From assembly GCF_023822005.2 (NCBI RefSeq), contig NZ_CP098806.1, forward strand, positions 5,392,501 through 5,456,500: 64,000 nt of DNA, read 5' to 3'. Positions 9,435-19,221 of this stretch are shown piece after piece. A program made the translations under genes and the position numbers. This stretch comes from Dyadobacter fanqingshengii. Lineage in GTDB: Bacteria; Bacteroidota; Bacteroidia; Cytophagales; Spirosomataceae. How positions within the stretch are numbered: the first letter of the stretch is position 1; every line of letters starts with the position of its first letter. The notes below the pieces were generated by a model. It had not been told where the DNA came from. It ran no database searches and saw only the letters and a list, made by a program, of their open reading frames with translations.

Positions 9435-10370
9435 ATGGATTTAGTTAAAGGATTGGTTTTGCGGTCGACTGGTTCATGGTATGATGTGCGGGACAGCCGT
9501 GACGGACATATCTGGCAATGCAGGTTGAAGGGAAAGTTTAAAGCCTTGGGATTAAAGGTCACTAACCCCATTGCCGTAGGTGACTATGTGCGGTTTGAGG
9601 CTGAAGACGAAACGCAAAATTTTGGTATCATACATGAAATATTGCCCAGGGAAAATTACGTTGTGCGACGCTCGGTCCACAAGACGGCACACGCGCATTT
9701 GATTGCTGCCAATGTTGACCAGGCTATCCTGATCGCTACACTGGTTTTCCCTAGAACTTCACTAGGTTTTATTGATCGGTTTTTGGTTGCCATTGAGTCA
9801 TTCCGGATTCCCGGCGTGCTGATTTTTAATAAACAGGATCTGCTCAATGATGATATGAAGGAATTCCAGGCTGAGCTGATGGAGCTTTACGAAGGCCTCG
9901 GATACACTTGCATGGCCACCACAGCCGTGAGCGAAGAAGGGCTTGAAAATTTCGCTGCATTGCTCAAAGGAAAAGTGTCTTTGCTTTCCGGTCATTCGGG
10001 TGTTGGAAAGTCTACATTGGTGAATGCGATTGCACCCGATTTGGATATTAAAACACAGGAAGTTTCCACATTTGCCAACAAAGGTGTGCATACGACAACA
10101 TTCGCCGAAATGTTCGAGCTGGAACCCGGAACATTTATCATTGATTCTCCAGGGATTAAGGAACTGGGCCTTTCCGACATGAAAGCAGAGGAAATCGCTC
10201 ATTCTTTCCCGGAAATGAGGGAATTACTGAATCAATGCCGTTTTAACAACTGTCAGCATATTAACGAGCCGGGGTGTGCTGTGAAAGACTCGGTTTCGGA
10301 TGGGGAAATTGCCATCAGCCGTTACGAAAGTTATTTGAGTATGGTTGGTGATCAGGATAACCGTAAATAG
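9435..10370 (+). CDS. rsgA: Small ribosomal subunit biogenesis GTPase RsgA
   Basis: A circularly permuted GTPase that acts late in 30S maturation. An OB-fold (GLVLRSTGSWYDVR...GDYV) is followed by G4 (FNKQD), then G1 (GHSGVGKSTLVNAI), then G3 (DSPGI), the permuted order typical of RsgA. The C-terminal zinc knuckle CRFNNCQHINEPGC is complete. An upstream GTG at 9393 would add 14 residues unlike the family, so I chose ATG 9435, giving 311 aa. The mce gene begins 6 bases after the stop, suggesting a two-gene operon. Confidence 0.96.
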   Translation: MDLVKGLVLRSTGSWYDVRDSRDGHIWQCRLKGKFKALGLKVTNPIAVGDYVRFEAEDETQNFGIIHEILPRENYVVRRSVHKTAHAHLIAANVDQAILIATLVFPRTSLGFIDRFLVAIESFRIPGVLIFNKQDLLNDDMKEFQAELMELYEGLGYTCMATTAVSEEGLENFAALLKGKVSLLSGHSGVGKSTLVNAIAPDLDIKTQEVSTFANKGVHTTTFAEMFELEPGTFIIDSPGIKELGLSDMKAEEIAHSFPEMRELLNQCRFNNCQHINEPGCAVKDSVSDGEIAISRYESYLSMVGDQDNRK

Positions 10371-10376
10371 AACCGG

Positions 10377-10781
10377 ATGAAGAACGTCGAGCACATTGGT
10401 ATTGCGGTCAAAGAGCTGGAAGAGGCGGAAAAATTGTTCTCAAAACTTTTTAATACAAATCCCTATAAACGTGAAACCGTTGCTTCCGAGGGTGTTTTGA
10501 CCTCTTTTTTTCAGGTTAACCAAACCAAAATAGAGCTGTTGCAATCCACAGATCCCGACGGCGTTATTGCCCGGTTTATTGAGAAAAAAGGGGAGGGGTT
10601 TCATCACGTCGCGTTCGAAGTGGACGACATTGTAACCGAAATGAATCGACTAAAAGAAGAGGGTTTCACCTTGTTAAGTGAAACCCCCAAACCCGGAGCA
10701 GATAACAAGCTCGTATGTTTTTTGCATCCGAAAACCACGAATGGAATGTTGATCGAGCTTTGTCAGGAAATCAAATCCTGA
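10377..10781 (+). CDS. mce: Methylmalonyl-CoA epimerase
   Basis: Interconverts (R)- and (S)-methylmalonyl-CoA in propionate and odd-chain metabolism. The 134-aa protein has the vicinal-oxygen-chelate fold of two beta-alpha-beta-beta-beta units. Metal ligands are visible as H6 (EHIGIAV), the glutamine/glutamate region (QTKIELLQ), the histidine in GFHHVAFEV and the final glutamate in GMLIELCQE. It follows rsgA by 6 bases and converges with tamL. Methylmalonyl-CoA mutase is not in the window. Confidence 0.95.
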   Translation: MKNVEHIGIAVKELEEAEKLFSKLFNTNPYKRETVASEGVLTSFFQVNQTKIELLQSTDPDGVIARFIEKKGEGFHHVAFEVDDIVTEMNRLKEEGFTLLSETPKPGADNKLVCFLHPKTTNGMLIELCQEIKS

Positions 10782-10790
10782 GTGTCGAAT

Positions 10791-13229
10791 CTAAAACGGC
10801 AACCCGACCGCAATGTTGAGGATCAGGTTTTCCTTTCTCCAAGCCTTACTCCGGAAATTGACTTCGTTAAAGACCCACGGATTTTTGTAAGTAACCTCAC
10901 CTTCCGGTGTTTCAGATTTGATTTCTTTGGTGTACCAGGGCTTGCGGAAAGGCGTTGCAATGTCAAGTCTGAAAATCAAAAAGGAGAAGTCAAGTCTTAA
11001 TCCAATCCCACCACCAACCGCAATTTGTTTGATAAAGTCTCTACCGATAAGTGCACTTGAATCGTATCTAGCTCTTTCGGGGCTGCCGAATGACCAGATA
11101 TTACCAGCATCCATAAATACAGCGCCGTTGATGATGTTTGTGAATTTCATCCGAAGTTCTGAATTGAATTCCATGCGTATATCAGCAAAATTTTGATAAC
11201 CGATCAATGCAATTGTTGCTGTATCGGGCGTATAAGCTCCCGGACCGAGCGCGCGCGCTCGAAAGGCCCTAATTCCCGTACTACCACCCCCAAAATACTG
11301 CTTGAATTGCGGCGTAGCCATGTTTTTAGAGTTGCCGTACGGTTTGATAGCTCCAAGTAAGAGCCGATTTGCCCATTTGACTCCCGGCGTAATGGTGCGG
11401 TAATATCTGATGTCGCCGTCCACCTTTACGTATTGAAATACGGGAACCTGCAAAAATTCTTTTGGCATTCCGACTGAATCTCCGCTAGGACGTTTCGCAA
11501 AAAGACTCAGTAAATTTCCACCGTAATCAATTCCACCCGTAAGAGCATATTGGTTTCTGGCAAATGGTCTAGGCGTGGGCCGATAGGATACGGAATAGTT
11601 GGATCCTGCAATGAAGTATTTTTGCTCAACCAGCGTGAATAACCGTTCCACATCCACAGGATTCGTATTGGGACTCGTGGCAATGGCAAACAAACGCTCA
11701 TAATTTACATTGCGAGGTTGAATGTAGTTAATTGCAATTGGAGTTAATGTGTGTACGACCTCCGAATTTTTGCTCCAAATGTAAGCCCAATCTCCCCGGA
11801 TGGATGTGGTTGTATAAAGTCCGCGTTGCACCCGGTTTTCATAGTTTATAGAAAGTACAGTCTTGGGCAGAGCCTGGCTTTTTTCTGGTCTAATGCGCAC
11901 AAACGGAATAATAAAGCGCGGAAAGGACAAATCGGCGCCTATACCATAGCGAATGTACTCATTACCAATCCGGTTCGGATTTGCCTCCTGATTACCACCC
12001 AACTGCACGTCAAATCCGAAAAAAGCTTTGATAGCAAGCATTTCCGCTCCTCTAAATGTGTTACGGTTCCGCCATGCTACATCCAGCTGAGACCCGCCCA
12101 AGTTATTTGATTTCGTACTCGCACTTAAAGTTGTCTGTAACGCTTTCCCTTTCAACGGTTCCAGATCGTAACGCACATCCAGCAAGGCTGAATCCGAGCG
12201 CGGAACGAGGTCGAATTGATTTTTTACAAACTTGAAATTTTGGAGATTGACCAGTCTTTGCAGGGATACATTATGCATGGTATTGGTATACATATTTCCC
12301 CTCCTGAAACCGATTGCGTCATAAAAAATTCTTCTTTTGTACAGATTGCCCGGATCTTTAATGTTCAGGCCACGGCGGAGCGGCTCACGGGCAGCCGTTG
12401 TGTCCGCGAGCAAACTTTCCTGGCTTCCGGTATTTACGTAAATTTTGTTTATAAAATACTGCTTCAACGAAGTTTGCGCCGTTTGTGGCTTTACTTCAAG
12501 GAAAATATTCACCTGCTGAGGCGCCAGTGTGGAGTCCCTTTTTCCAATGGTGGAATCCACTTTAATGATCAGATAATCGGGGTTGAAAAAGTAATAGCCT
12601 TTGCCTTTCAATTCCAGGTCTATCCTGCTTCTTTCTGTTGCTATGACATCCAAACGAGGAGGCTCGCCCTTTTTCAGTAGTGTTTTTTGTTTGGCTAAAA
12701 TCAGATCTCGGTTAAATAAAGAGCTGTCCCTAACCACATAATTGATCTCGTTCATCACATAACGCGGCATGACATAGGCATCGAACTCATAAATGGCAGT
12801 CCTGCGTTTCTTCTTTTTGCTTGGAACCAGCTTTCCAGTGGCTTTTGAGCGATAATAGGCTTCATTATCCAAATGGGAAACCATGTTCGCGGCATTAATG
12901 TCTGCTACACGTTGGGTTGCGAATTTTGGGGCCTCTCCCAATTTATTGCGAAACCAGCTCCGTAATCCGCCTTCGTCTTTCGGCTCACCAATAAAATACC
13001 ACCACCATACTTTCCAGGGAAAACCGAGAAGCGTTTTGTTAGGCGGCGGCTTTACAATGGCTTCCAGCTCGGAAGCCAGGCCCGAAACATTGGGTTTGGT
13101 TATGGTATCTGCTTGCACACTTACTTTGCTGCCCACATAGAGACTTTGGCCTTCCGGGACATATTTATTCACTGAACAGCTGCTCAGCGTCACCATAATA
13201 ACCAAGATGCCTAATACACTATTTCTCAT
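10791..13229 (-). CDS. tamL: TamL: Omp85-family outer-membrane lipoprotein (TamA-like)
   Basis: An outer-membrane Omp85 barrel thought to work with TamB in moving or inserting envelope components. I chose the internal ATG at 13229 because it yields a lipoprotein signal ending in LSSC. The longer frame (from 13265) would bury that signal. POTRA-like repeats fill roughly residues 30-420 and the C-terminal 400 residues form the barrel, with GGSTGIRAFRARALGPGAY as the lid-lock region and a final NIAVGLPF beta-signal. Its start lies inside the 3' end of tamB (11-base overlap), so the two are translationally coupled. Acylation of the barrel protein is the Bacteroidota variant of TamA. Confidence 0.9.
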   Translation of the reverse strand: MRNSVLGILVIMVTLSSCSVNKYVPEGQSLYVGSKVSVQADTITKPNVSGLASELEAIVKPPPNKTLLGFPWKVWWWYFIGEPKDEGGLRSWFRNKLGEAPKFATQRVADINAANMVSHLDNEAYYRSKATGKLVPSKKKKRRTAIYEFDAYVMPRYVMNEINYVVRDSSLFNRDLILAKQKTLLKKGEPPRLDVIATERSRIDLELKGKGYYFFNPDYLIIKVDSTIGKRDSTLAPQQVNIFLEVKPQTAQTSLKQYFINKIYVNTGSQESLLADTTAAREPLRRGLNIKDPGNLYKRRIFYDAIGFRRGNMYTNTMHNVSLQRLVNLQNFKFVKNQFDLVPRSDSALLDVRYDLEPLKGKALQTTLSASTKSNNLGGSQLDVAWRNRNTFRGAEMLAIKAFFGFDVQLGGNQEANPNRIGNEYIRYGIGADLSFPRFIIPFVRIRPEKSQALPKTVLSINYENRVQRGLYTTTSIRGDWAYIWSKNSEVVHTLTPIAINYIQPRNVNYERLFAIATSPNTNPVDVERLFTLVEQKYFIAGSNYSVSYRPTPRPFARNQYALTGGIDYGGNLLSLFAKRPSGDSVGMPKEFLQVPVFQYVKVDGDIRYYRTITPGVKWANRLLLGAIKPYGNSKNMATPQFKQYFGGGSTGIRAFRARALGPGAYTPDTATIALIGYQNFADIRMEFNSELRMKFTNIINGAVFMDAGNIWSFGSPERARYDSSALIGRDFIKQIAVGGGIGLRLDFSFLIFRLDIATPFRKPWYTKEIKSETPEGEVTYKNPWVFNEVNFRSKAWRKENLILNIAVGLPF

Positions 13230-16200
13230 TTTTTTGCCTTTGGAAAAATTCACGCAGCAGGTCATAATCTGCCGTCACAATAAAACTTACACCGGTCTCG
13301 ATGATGAAACCTTCCAGAATGGACTGATATTGATTTTTACGAAACGCTCTGAACAAATACCGGCCATCTCTTGTGATCGCATAATCCAACGCAATGTTGT
13401 CAAAAACCTCGTTGGAACTGGCTGAGTTGGACTGGCTCTCGATTTCGAAGTTTTTACCCACGGAGATTTTAAGACGATCATTCAAAAATGCCTTGCTCAA
13501 ACCAAGGTTAAGGTCGGTGCGTGCGCCTGTTGTCTGATCTGCAGTAGAGTTAACACCAATATCCAGGTCGACGCCTTTGACCAAATCAGAAGCAAGGTTA
13601 TTCAGCTGATCGCTTAAAAGCTGGCTTACGCTTTGACGCGCAACCGCTTCTGCACTCGATCCGAGATTGAAACCAGGAGATGATTGGTCTGTGATAAATT
13701 TATTTGTAATCAAAAGCGCAAACGCCTGCTTGTTCATTTCAGACGGACTGCTTTTCATATTTTCCCAAAAACTCTGACTGGTCAGCTCGTTGGTTACTTG
13801 CTTGTCAATGGTTTCGTCCGGCACAATGTTGAATGTAATGTTCGGCGTTGTCAGGTTTCCTGTAATGACAACTTGCACCTGAATGGGGACCTTGCTGGCA
13901 CCCTGGAATTTGGCACTGATTGATCCCGGGTCAACTTCCACGGTATAACCAGCAGTGATGTTCAGTTCGGCGTTCATGACATCGCCGGTCCAGAGCAGAT
14001 TACTTCCTTTCAAGATCTGGAATTGTCGTTTCAGGATCTGCAAGGTGAGGTCATATGAGCCTTCGGTCACGTCATAGGAGCCCAGCATAAAGAGCTGACC
14101 ATTGGGAGCGATCCCGGTGTTTAATTGCGCATTTCCTTTAAGCCGGATATTGTCTCCATTCAGCTCATCGATCACAACTTTAAACTCAGACTTATCATCC
14201 ACGTCAATGTCGAGGGAAATTTGCGAAGCAAAATCGACGGTTGTTATTTTAGCCGCAGCTGAATCTGCCTCGGCAACCTGGGTTGAATCGCTCATATCCA
14301 CAAACTCAATGATGCCTTTGGAAGCGTCCCCAGCCTCCGTAGCCTCATTAGGAAGCACAAATGTGATGTTGCTGCCCGGGTCTACCTTAATGCTTCCGTC
14401 AATCACCGATTTGCTGCCTTGTCCTTTTACACTCAGGTCGGCATCAATGTTCGCCTTTCCATAAAACAGCTCGTTTTGTTTCTGCGTCGAATTCAACACA
14501 TTGAAATTCTTTGCATCAATGGTCAGGTTATATGCTACATCGGGAATATTAGCGATGTCGACTTTTCCATTAATTTTCATCTGCTGATTGGTTGAATCGG
14601 CAATGATGAAATTGTTGAAATTGATATTTTGCCCGTTGAAATTGATTTTCTGATTAGCCAGTGAATATCGTGAGCCAAGCTGGGTAGCATTGAAAGCAAC
14701 GTCGTTAAAATTAATTGCTCCGTCGAGTCTGGGACTGTCGGTGGCGCCAGTGATGGCGATATTACCGGTTAAGTTTCCGGTTGCTTTTTTCAATTCACCA
14801 AAACTAAAAGCCTCAATCGTCTGCGCGCTCAACCTTTTCAGGTCCAGCTTGAAATCCATCGGGCTTTCAGATTTCAGATTGTAATTTCCTTCCAGGGTCA
14901 TATTATTTTCCCCGTTGGTAAGCGACATATCCACCCGGATCAGGTTTTCAGTCTCATTGGTCGATTTCAGCACAAGGTTACCAACAGGGATCTTCGTCAC
15001 AGCAAGACTGTCAATCGTCAGTTCACCCGTATAAACCGGCGCTTTCATGTAATCGCTCAAAAGAATTTTCCCATTCAGAATCCCTGTTGCCAATGTGGAA
15101 TCCCGTGTGGCAATCCCGATCATTGGTCCAATGGAAATATTAGCAATTGCAATATCCAGCGGACTGTTTGGTGCTTCGCTTGTGGAATTGATGGTTATCG
15201 ACTGATCCTTACTTTTGATTACAAAATTCTTAATGTAAAGACTGTCAGGAGCGTAGGAAATATACCCGGAAGTGTCGGTTTCCCATTTGAGATAATCCAA
15301 AAGCAAGCCTTCACGCAGATTAAGCCGGTAACGATTATCAGCGATTGCCAGATCGCCCAGCACCGCATGGCGTTCCGTATTGACAGAATCCCTAACAATG
15401 AAATCGAATTTGACATCATTGTTAACAATTTTGCTTTCCAGCGAAGCATTCTGAATCCTGAAACTGCCCGTGTTTACCAAACCAACGTTGGCATTCAGTG
15501 CGGCATTTTCCTTGGTATTACTAAAATCAACCGAAACCCTTTCCGTTTGAATGCTGTCGTAGTTCACCATAGGAATGGTCAAACGCGCCACGATGGAAGA
15601 ATCCTGCTGGTTATCCAATTTTGCTTTAAACTGAATATCATTCATTTCTTTCAGCGCAGGAACGAAAGTCGTGATCAGCGGGTGATTGCTTACCGTTGCG
15701 TCAAGCGTGAAATTTACCGGTTTGGTAACAGCATTATAAGTAAGGTTTGGCGCTTTGAAATGTTTACCAACTTCCGTCAGCAATGCATCTGCAATTTCTG
15801 TATAAACAAAATCACCTTTCATCTCCGCTTTCAGAAAAGGTGATTTAATGGTTGCCTGACGTTGCCCGCTGGAATCCGTCAATTGCACATTCATGGAATC
15901 AATGGTTATCGGTCTGCGGTGATGTGTAAATGTGAAATCGTTTATATCAACTGTTCCCAGCGGATTTTCGGGATTAGTGGAAGGCATATCCACCTTAATG
16001 TTTCCTTTGAGCTGCAAAGAATCGGCATATAAATGCAACGCAGTCAGATCCAGCTTTTCAATGGAAACGTCGGCTTTTACAGAAGGATATTCTTTCGAAA
16101 GGTCTGCCTGGGCAGTGAGGTCTACATCAATGTTCTGATCATTCATCGTCGCCGAAACATTGGCGAAGCCATTGTCGACGTCTCCCTTTAACGTAAGGTT

Positions 16201-18147
16201 ATTGTACACATAACCCTTGATGTCAGCACTTGCTACTGTTCCGTCCAGACTAGCTTTCATCGTTTTCGGCGCATAACCAATCCCTTCCAGATCAGTCCTG
16301 AGCGTCAGCTTGCCCATTTCCGCCGGTGGTTGTTTCATCATCCGGCCTAAATCAAAGTCAGTGAATGCTAATGTGCCGTTGTATTGTGCTCTTATACTGT
16401 CCGTAATGTTTTTCAGGTTACCCGAGAATGTGCCTGTCCCGAACGAAGTGTTGATCGTGGTGGTCATCGTGATGTTTTCCATCGATCCTTTCACTTTTCC
16501 AGTGATCTTAATGTCTTCGGGAAGTTCTATCGAGGCTGGAACTGCGCTGTCGGGCAGCATTTTCATCAGGTCCTCTTTTGTTGAAGAGAGTTCGTTGATG
16601 GTCATGTCCACGGCGAGCTTATTAGCGTCCGGCAACCCTTGAATGCGACCGTCAAGCGCTAAAACGGTTCCGTTAAGCATACTGAAACGCGCTTTTGAAA
16701 TGAGCATATCATCCACCGAGCCGGTAACGAGTCCGGAGCCTTCCAGCATTCCGTTGGGTTCTTTATCAAATGGCGGGGTTTTGGCAAGATCGGGAACCAG
16801 CAGTAAAATGTCCGCAAAAGCAACGCGGCTGTCAGTGAGCCGAAGCTTGATTTTAACGTTTGCAATGTCCTTGGCCAGTTCGTCCAGGTTTTTATATCGA
16901 AGGCTTAATTCGTCCCTCAGCAGCGTGTTAGGCGTTTTGACATACAAATTCCGCAAATAGGTTTCTTGCGCACCGTATTTGAAATTGGTCCTGAACTCCT
17001 GTAACCTAAATCCGCTCTTTTCCTGAAATGAGCCAGATTTAAGCGAGCCCGCAATGTTTTCAGGGGAAAAAATAAAGTCCTTTAAATCTACATTAAGATT
17101 TTTTACATCCAAATGCGCAAAATCCAGTCCTTTGGGCTGGGCTGGTGTGTTGAAATCATCGTAGCGCAAGTCGTTATTGACCAGCTTAATGTCTCCAACT
17201 TTTACATTCCAGCCTGGCGCTGCAGCTTCGTCAGTAGTTGTGTCTTTTTTGGCCTCCGCTTTTGCTTTTTTTGCAAACTCGGCATAAAGCGACATTTTTT
17301 CCAGGTTCAGGTTGCGAACATCCACATATTGGCTACCCATATATATGTTGTTCACACGCCCTTCCAGCTTCCCAACGGAAACGCCATTTTTCAAGCCAGC
17401 GATTTCATCCTCAAACAACCATTTAAATTCCCTGATATCAATGTCGCCTACTTTAATGTCGAGTGAATCAGCGGGATCCGGAACAGTTTCCGGCGTGGTT
17501 TCCGTTTTAAGCGGCTGATACATTCTTAGCTTAACCTCGCTGCCCAGCAAGGCAAGTTTGGAAGGATGATACTGGGAAATTGTAGGATTGAATTTATCAA
17601 AATTTACATGTGCCGAATCAATGTTGGCTATTGCGTCCGTGCCGGTAACAGCATCGCGATAGGACAGACGCACATTTTTCAATGAAATCTGGTCGAGCCG
17701 CATTTCCATCGGGCTGGAAGTTGTGTCGACCGTCGTAGTGGTGTCGGCGCTGGCAAATGCGTCTACTATGAACTGGAAATTGAAAACGGTGTCTGGTAAA
17801 ACCCTGTTGATGTTGGCATTAATGCCTTCAAGCTCAACTTTGTTGATCCCGACATTGCCCTTGATGAGGCTGTACATGTCGAGATCAACATAAAGTCTTT
17901 TGCCTGCAACAAGCGTGTCGCCATGTTCATCTTCAAAATAAACACCTTCTAACAGGATCCAATCGGGGACGTCGAAACGCACTTTTTCAATATTGACCTT
18001 TGTTTTAAGCTTTTTCCGAAGATATGAATTGGCCTGTGTCGTCAGAAAGTTTTGTCCAAAAGGCGTTTGAATACCCCAAACCAAAACACCAACCAGGATC
18101 AATATCGTCAGAATTACAATTGCTAATACTTTTAGTGCTTTCTTCAT
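13219..18147 (-). CDS. tamB: TamB-like translocation and assembly module protein (DUF490)
   Basis: A very long (1642 aa) inner-membrane-anchored periplasmic protein. One N-terminal TM helix (VLAIVILTILILVGVLVWGI) is followed by more than 1400 residues of repetitive beta structure (many LxLxGxV-like strands with T/S/D-rich turns) and then the C-terminal TamB domain (about 1290-1620) with the characteristic GSNLLWTGDVMNAELNITAGY region. Such beta-taco proteins are proposed to carry phospholipids or assist outer-membrane protein insertion across the periplasm. The overlap with tamL confirms the partnership. An AAA/T/D-rich stretch at about 130-145 and 220 lies in low-complexity linkers. Confidence 0.94.
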   Translation of the reverse strand: MKKALKVLAIVILTILILVGVLVWGIQTPFGQNFLTTQANSYLRKKLKTKVNIEKVRFDVPDWILLEGVYFEDEHGDTLVAGKRLYVDLDMYSLIKGNVGINKVELEGINANINRVLPDTVFNFQFIVDAFASADTTTTVDTTSSPMEMRLDQISLKNVRLSYRDAVTGTDAIANIDSAHVNFDKFNPTISQYHPSKLALLGSEVKLRMYQPLKTETTPETVPDPADSLDIKVGDIDIREFKWLFEDEIAGLKNGVSVGKLEGRVNNIYMGSQYVDVRNLNLEKMSLYAEFAKKAKAEAKKDTTTDEAAAPGWNVKVGDIKLVNNDLRYDDFNTPAQPKGLDFAHLDVKNLNVDLKDFIFSPENIAGSLKSGSFQEKSGFRLQEFRTNFKYGAQETYLRNLYVKTPNTLLRDELSLRYKNLDELAKDIANVKIKLRLTDSRVAFADILLLVPDLAKTPPFDKEPNGMLEGSGLVTGSVDDMLISKARFSMLNGTVLALDGRIQGLPDANKLAVDMTINELSSTKEDLMKMLPDSAVPASIELPEDIKITGKVKGSMENITMTTTINTSFGTGTFSGNLKNITDSIRAQYNGTLAFTDFDLGRMMKQPPAEMGKLTLRTDLEGIGYAPKTMKASLDGTVASADIKGYVYNNLTLKGDVDNGFANVSATMNDQNIDVDLTAQADLSKEYPSVKADVSIEKLDLTALHLYADSLQLKGNIKVDMPSTNPENPLGTVDINDFTFTHHRRPITIDSMNVQLTDSSGQRQATIKSPFLKAEMKGDFVYTEIADALLTEVGKHFKAPNLTYNAVTKPVNFTLDATVSNHPLITTFVPALKEMNDIQFKAKLDNQQDSSIVARLTIPMVNYDSIQTERVSVDFSNTKENAALNANVGLVNTGSFRIQNASLESKIVNNDVKFDFIVRDSVNTERHAVLGDLAIADNRYRLNLREGLLLDYLKWETDTSGYISYAPDSLYIKNFVIKSKDQSITINSTSEAPNSPLDIAIANISIGPMIGIATRDSTLATGILNGKILLSDYMKAPVYTGELTIDSLAVTKIPVGNLVLKSTNETENLIRVDMSLTNGENNMTLEGNYNLKSESPMDFKLDLKRLSAQTIEAFSFGELKKATGNLTGNIAITGATDSPRLDGAINFNDVAFNATQLGSRYSLANQKINFNGQNINFNNFIIADSTNQQMKINGKVDIANIPDVAYNLTIDAKNFNVLNSTQKQNELFYGKANIDADLSVKGQGSKSVIDGSIKVDPGSNITFVLPNEATEAGDASKGIIEFVDMSDSTQVAEADSAAAKITTVDFASQISLDIDVDDKSEFKVVIDELNGDNIRLKGNAQLNTGIAPNGQLFMLGSYDVTEGSYDLTLQILKRQFQILKGSNLLWTGDVMNAELNITAGYTVEVDPGSISAKFQGASKVPIQVQVVITGNLTTPNITFNIVPDETIDKQVTNELTSQSFWENMKSSPSEMNKQAFALLITNKFITDQSSPGFNLGSSAEAVARQSVSQLLSDQLNNLASDLVKGVDLDIGVNSTADQTTGARTDLNLGLSKAFLNDRLKISVGKNFEIESQSNSASSNEVFDNIALDYAITRDGRYLFRAFRKNQYQSILEGFIIETGVSFIVTADYDLLREFFQRQKNEK

Positions 18148-18229
18148 CCGTTTCTATTATGCCCGGCCCCGACTCAGGGCACAGGTGATAAGTTACCTCG
18201 TGCTATAAAATTCACGCCAGCACCTGCGT

Positions 18230-18943
18230 CTATCGTCTAAATAATTCAGGTGCAACCTGGCTATTAATGTTGGCCGTTGAAACTACGGTTACCGGTTTTT
18301 TGTCTAAACTATTAATTTCGACCAATTTCGTAGGATATAAAATGCCGTATGCCGATTTTGTATAGTTGGACATATCCGTGGTTGTTTCCACACCGGCCAA
18401 ATTCTTACGAACCCTTTGCAAAAGACCTGTTTTTGAGTCGAAATAGAGGTTATATTTCACACCTTTTCCTTGTAATTCCACCTGCGTTACCGGAACACTG
18501 TTTAATGTTTCAATGCCCACAGTGGTAGCAATCAAGCCCCTGTTTTTATAATCCATAAAAGGCACCAGCAGCTCATACATTTCCCAACGCATATTTTGCT
18601 GTTCGGCCTGGCTCAGGTCCTTTACGTCTGTTCTCTGTCCGATCGGCACTTTGATCCAACCTTCGTTGCCTTTCACCGTGTACACAAAGCTGCGTTTCAT
18701 GATGGTTTTGGACTTCGAAATAGATTGCTCCGGAATTGAAACGGTCATGTTAGCATCGTATGGAGCCGCAGAGGCAGCGGTATAACTCCTTTTCAAACTG
18801 ATTGTTTTTACACCATCCCACAATGCTTTACCGCCTGTGGCTTTGTAAAAATTTGAAAAAATAGAATCAGCAGGCACTTTTTGTCCAAATGAAAGGACGG
18901 AAACCAGCAGCAGTGCGGATAAAATATTCAATGATTTTTTCAT
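18230..18943 (-). CDS. Secreted LolA/LppX-like protein of unknown role
   Basis: A 237-aa exported protein (signal peptide MKKSLNILSALLLVSVLSFG followed by QKVP). The opening ADSIFSNFYKATGGKALWDGVKTI and the body of alternating strands resemble the outer-membrane-lipoprotein-sorting / LolA-like half-barrel families found in Bacteroidota. It has a pattern of YLYFDSKTGLLQRV-like strands. It lies just upstream of tamB on the same strand (82-base gap), so it may share transcription with the TAM genes, which would fit an envelope role. The exact family is uncertain. Confidence 0.75.
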   Translation of the reverse strand: MKKSLNILSALLLVSVLSFGQKVPADSIFSNFYKATGGKALWDGVKTISLKRSYTAASAAPYDANMTVSIPEQSISKSKTIMKRSFVYTVKGNEGWIKVPIGQRTDVKDLSQAEQQNMRWEMYELLVPFMDYKNRGLIATTVGIETLNSVPVTQVELQGKGVKYNLYFDSKTGLLQRVRKNLAGVETTTDMSNYTKSAYGILYPTKLVEINSLDKKPVTVVSTANINSQVAPELFRR

Positions 18944-19168
18944 GTCAATGTTGTTTTTGATGTGGATAACGGATCACAAGTCTTAAAAAAACGATGTGTT
19001 TTTCGTTGGGTTAGATCAAGTTTTTCGTTCAGGGTTTAATTAAGTCAAATAATTCCACTACTGCATTGCGTGTTTTGCAAAAACCATTCCACTGGTAAGA
19101 CTTACGGAATACTGAGGCCGTTTGTTGATGAAATAGCTGTTTTTGTACATCAAGTGATGCGTAGAATG

Positions 19169-19199
19169 CAAAAAGGGAAGAGTCAAAACCCTTCCCTTT
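19169..19199 (-). terminator. Terminator after the TonB-dependent receptor gene
   Basis: On the minus strand AAAGGGAAG, a 10-base loop, then CTTCCCTTT runs into TTTTTGC, 23 bases past the receptor stop codon. This is a good intrinsic terminator. Confidence 0.75.
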
Positions 19200-19221
19200 G
19201 CTATCATGTGGTTACTTTAAA

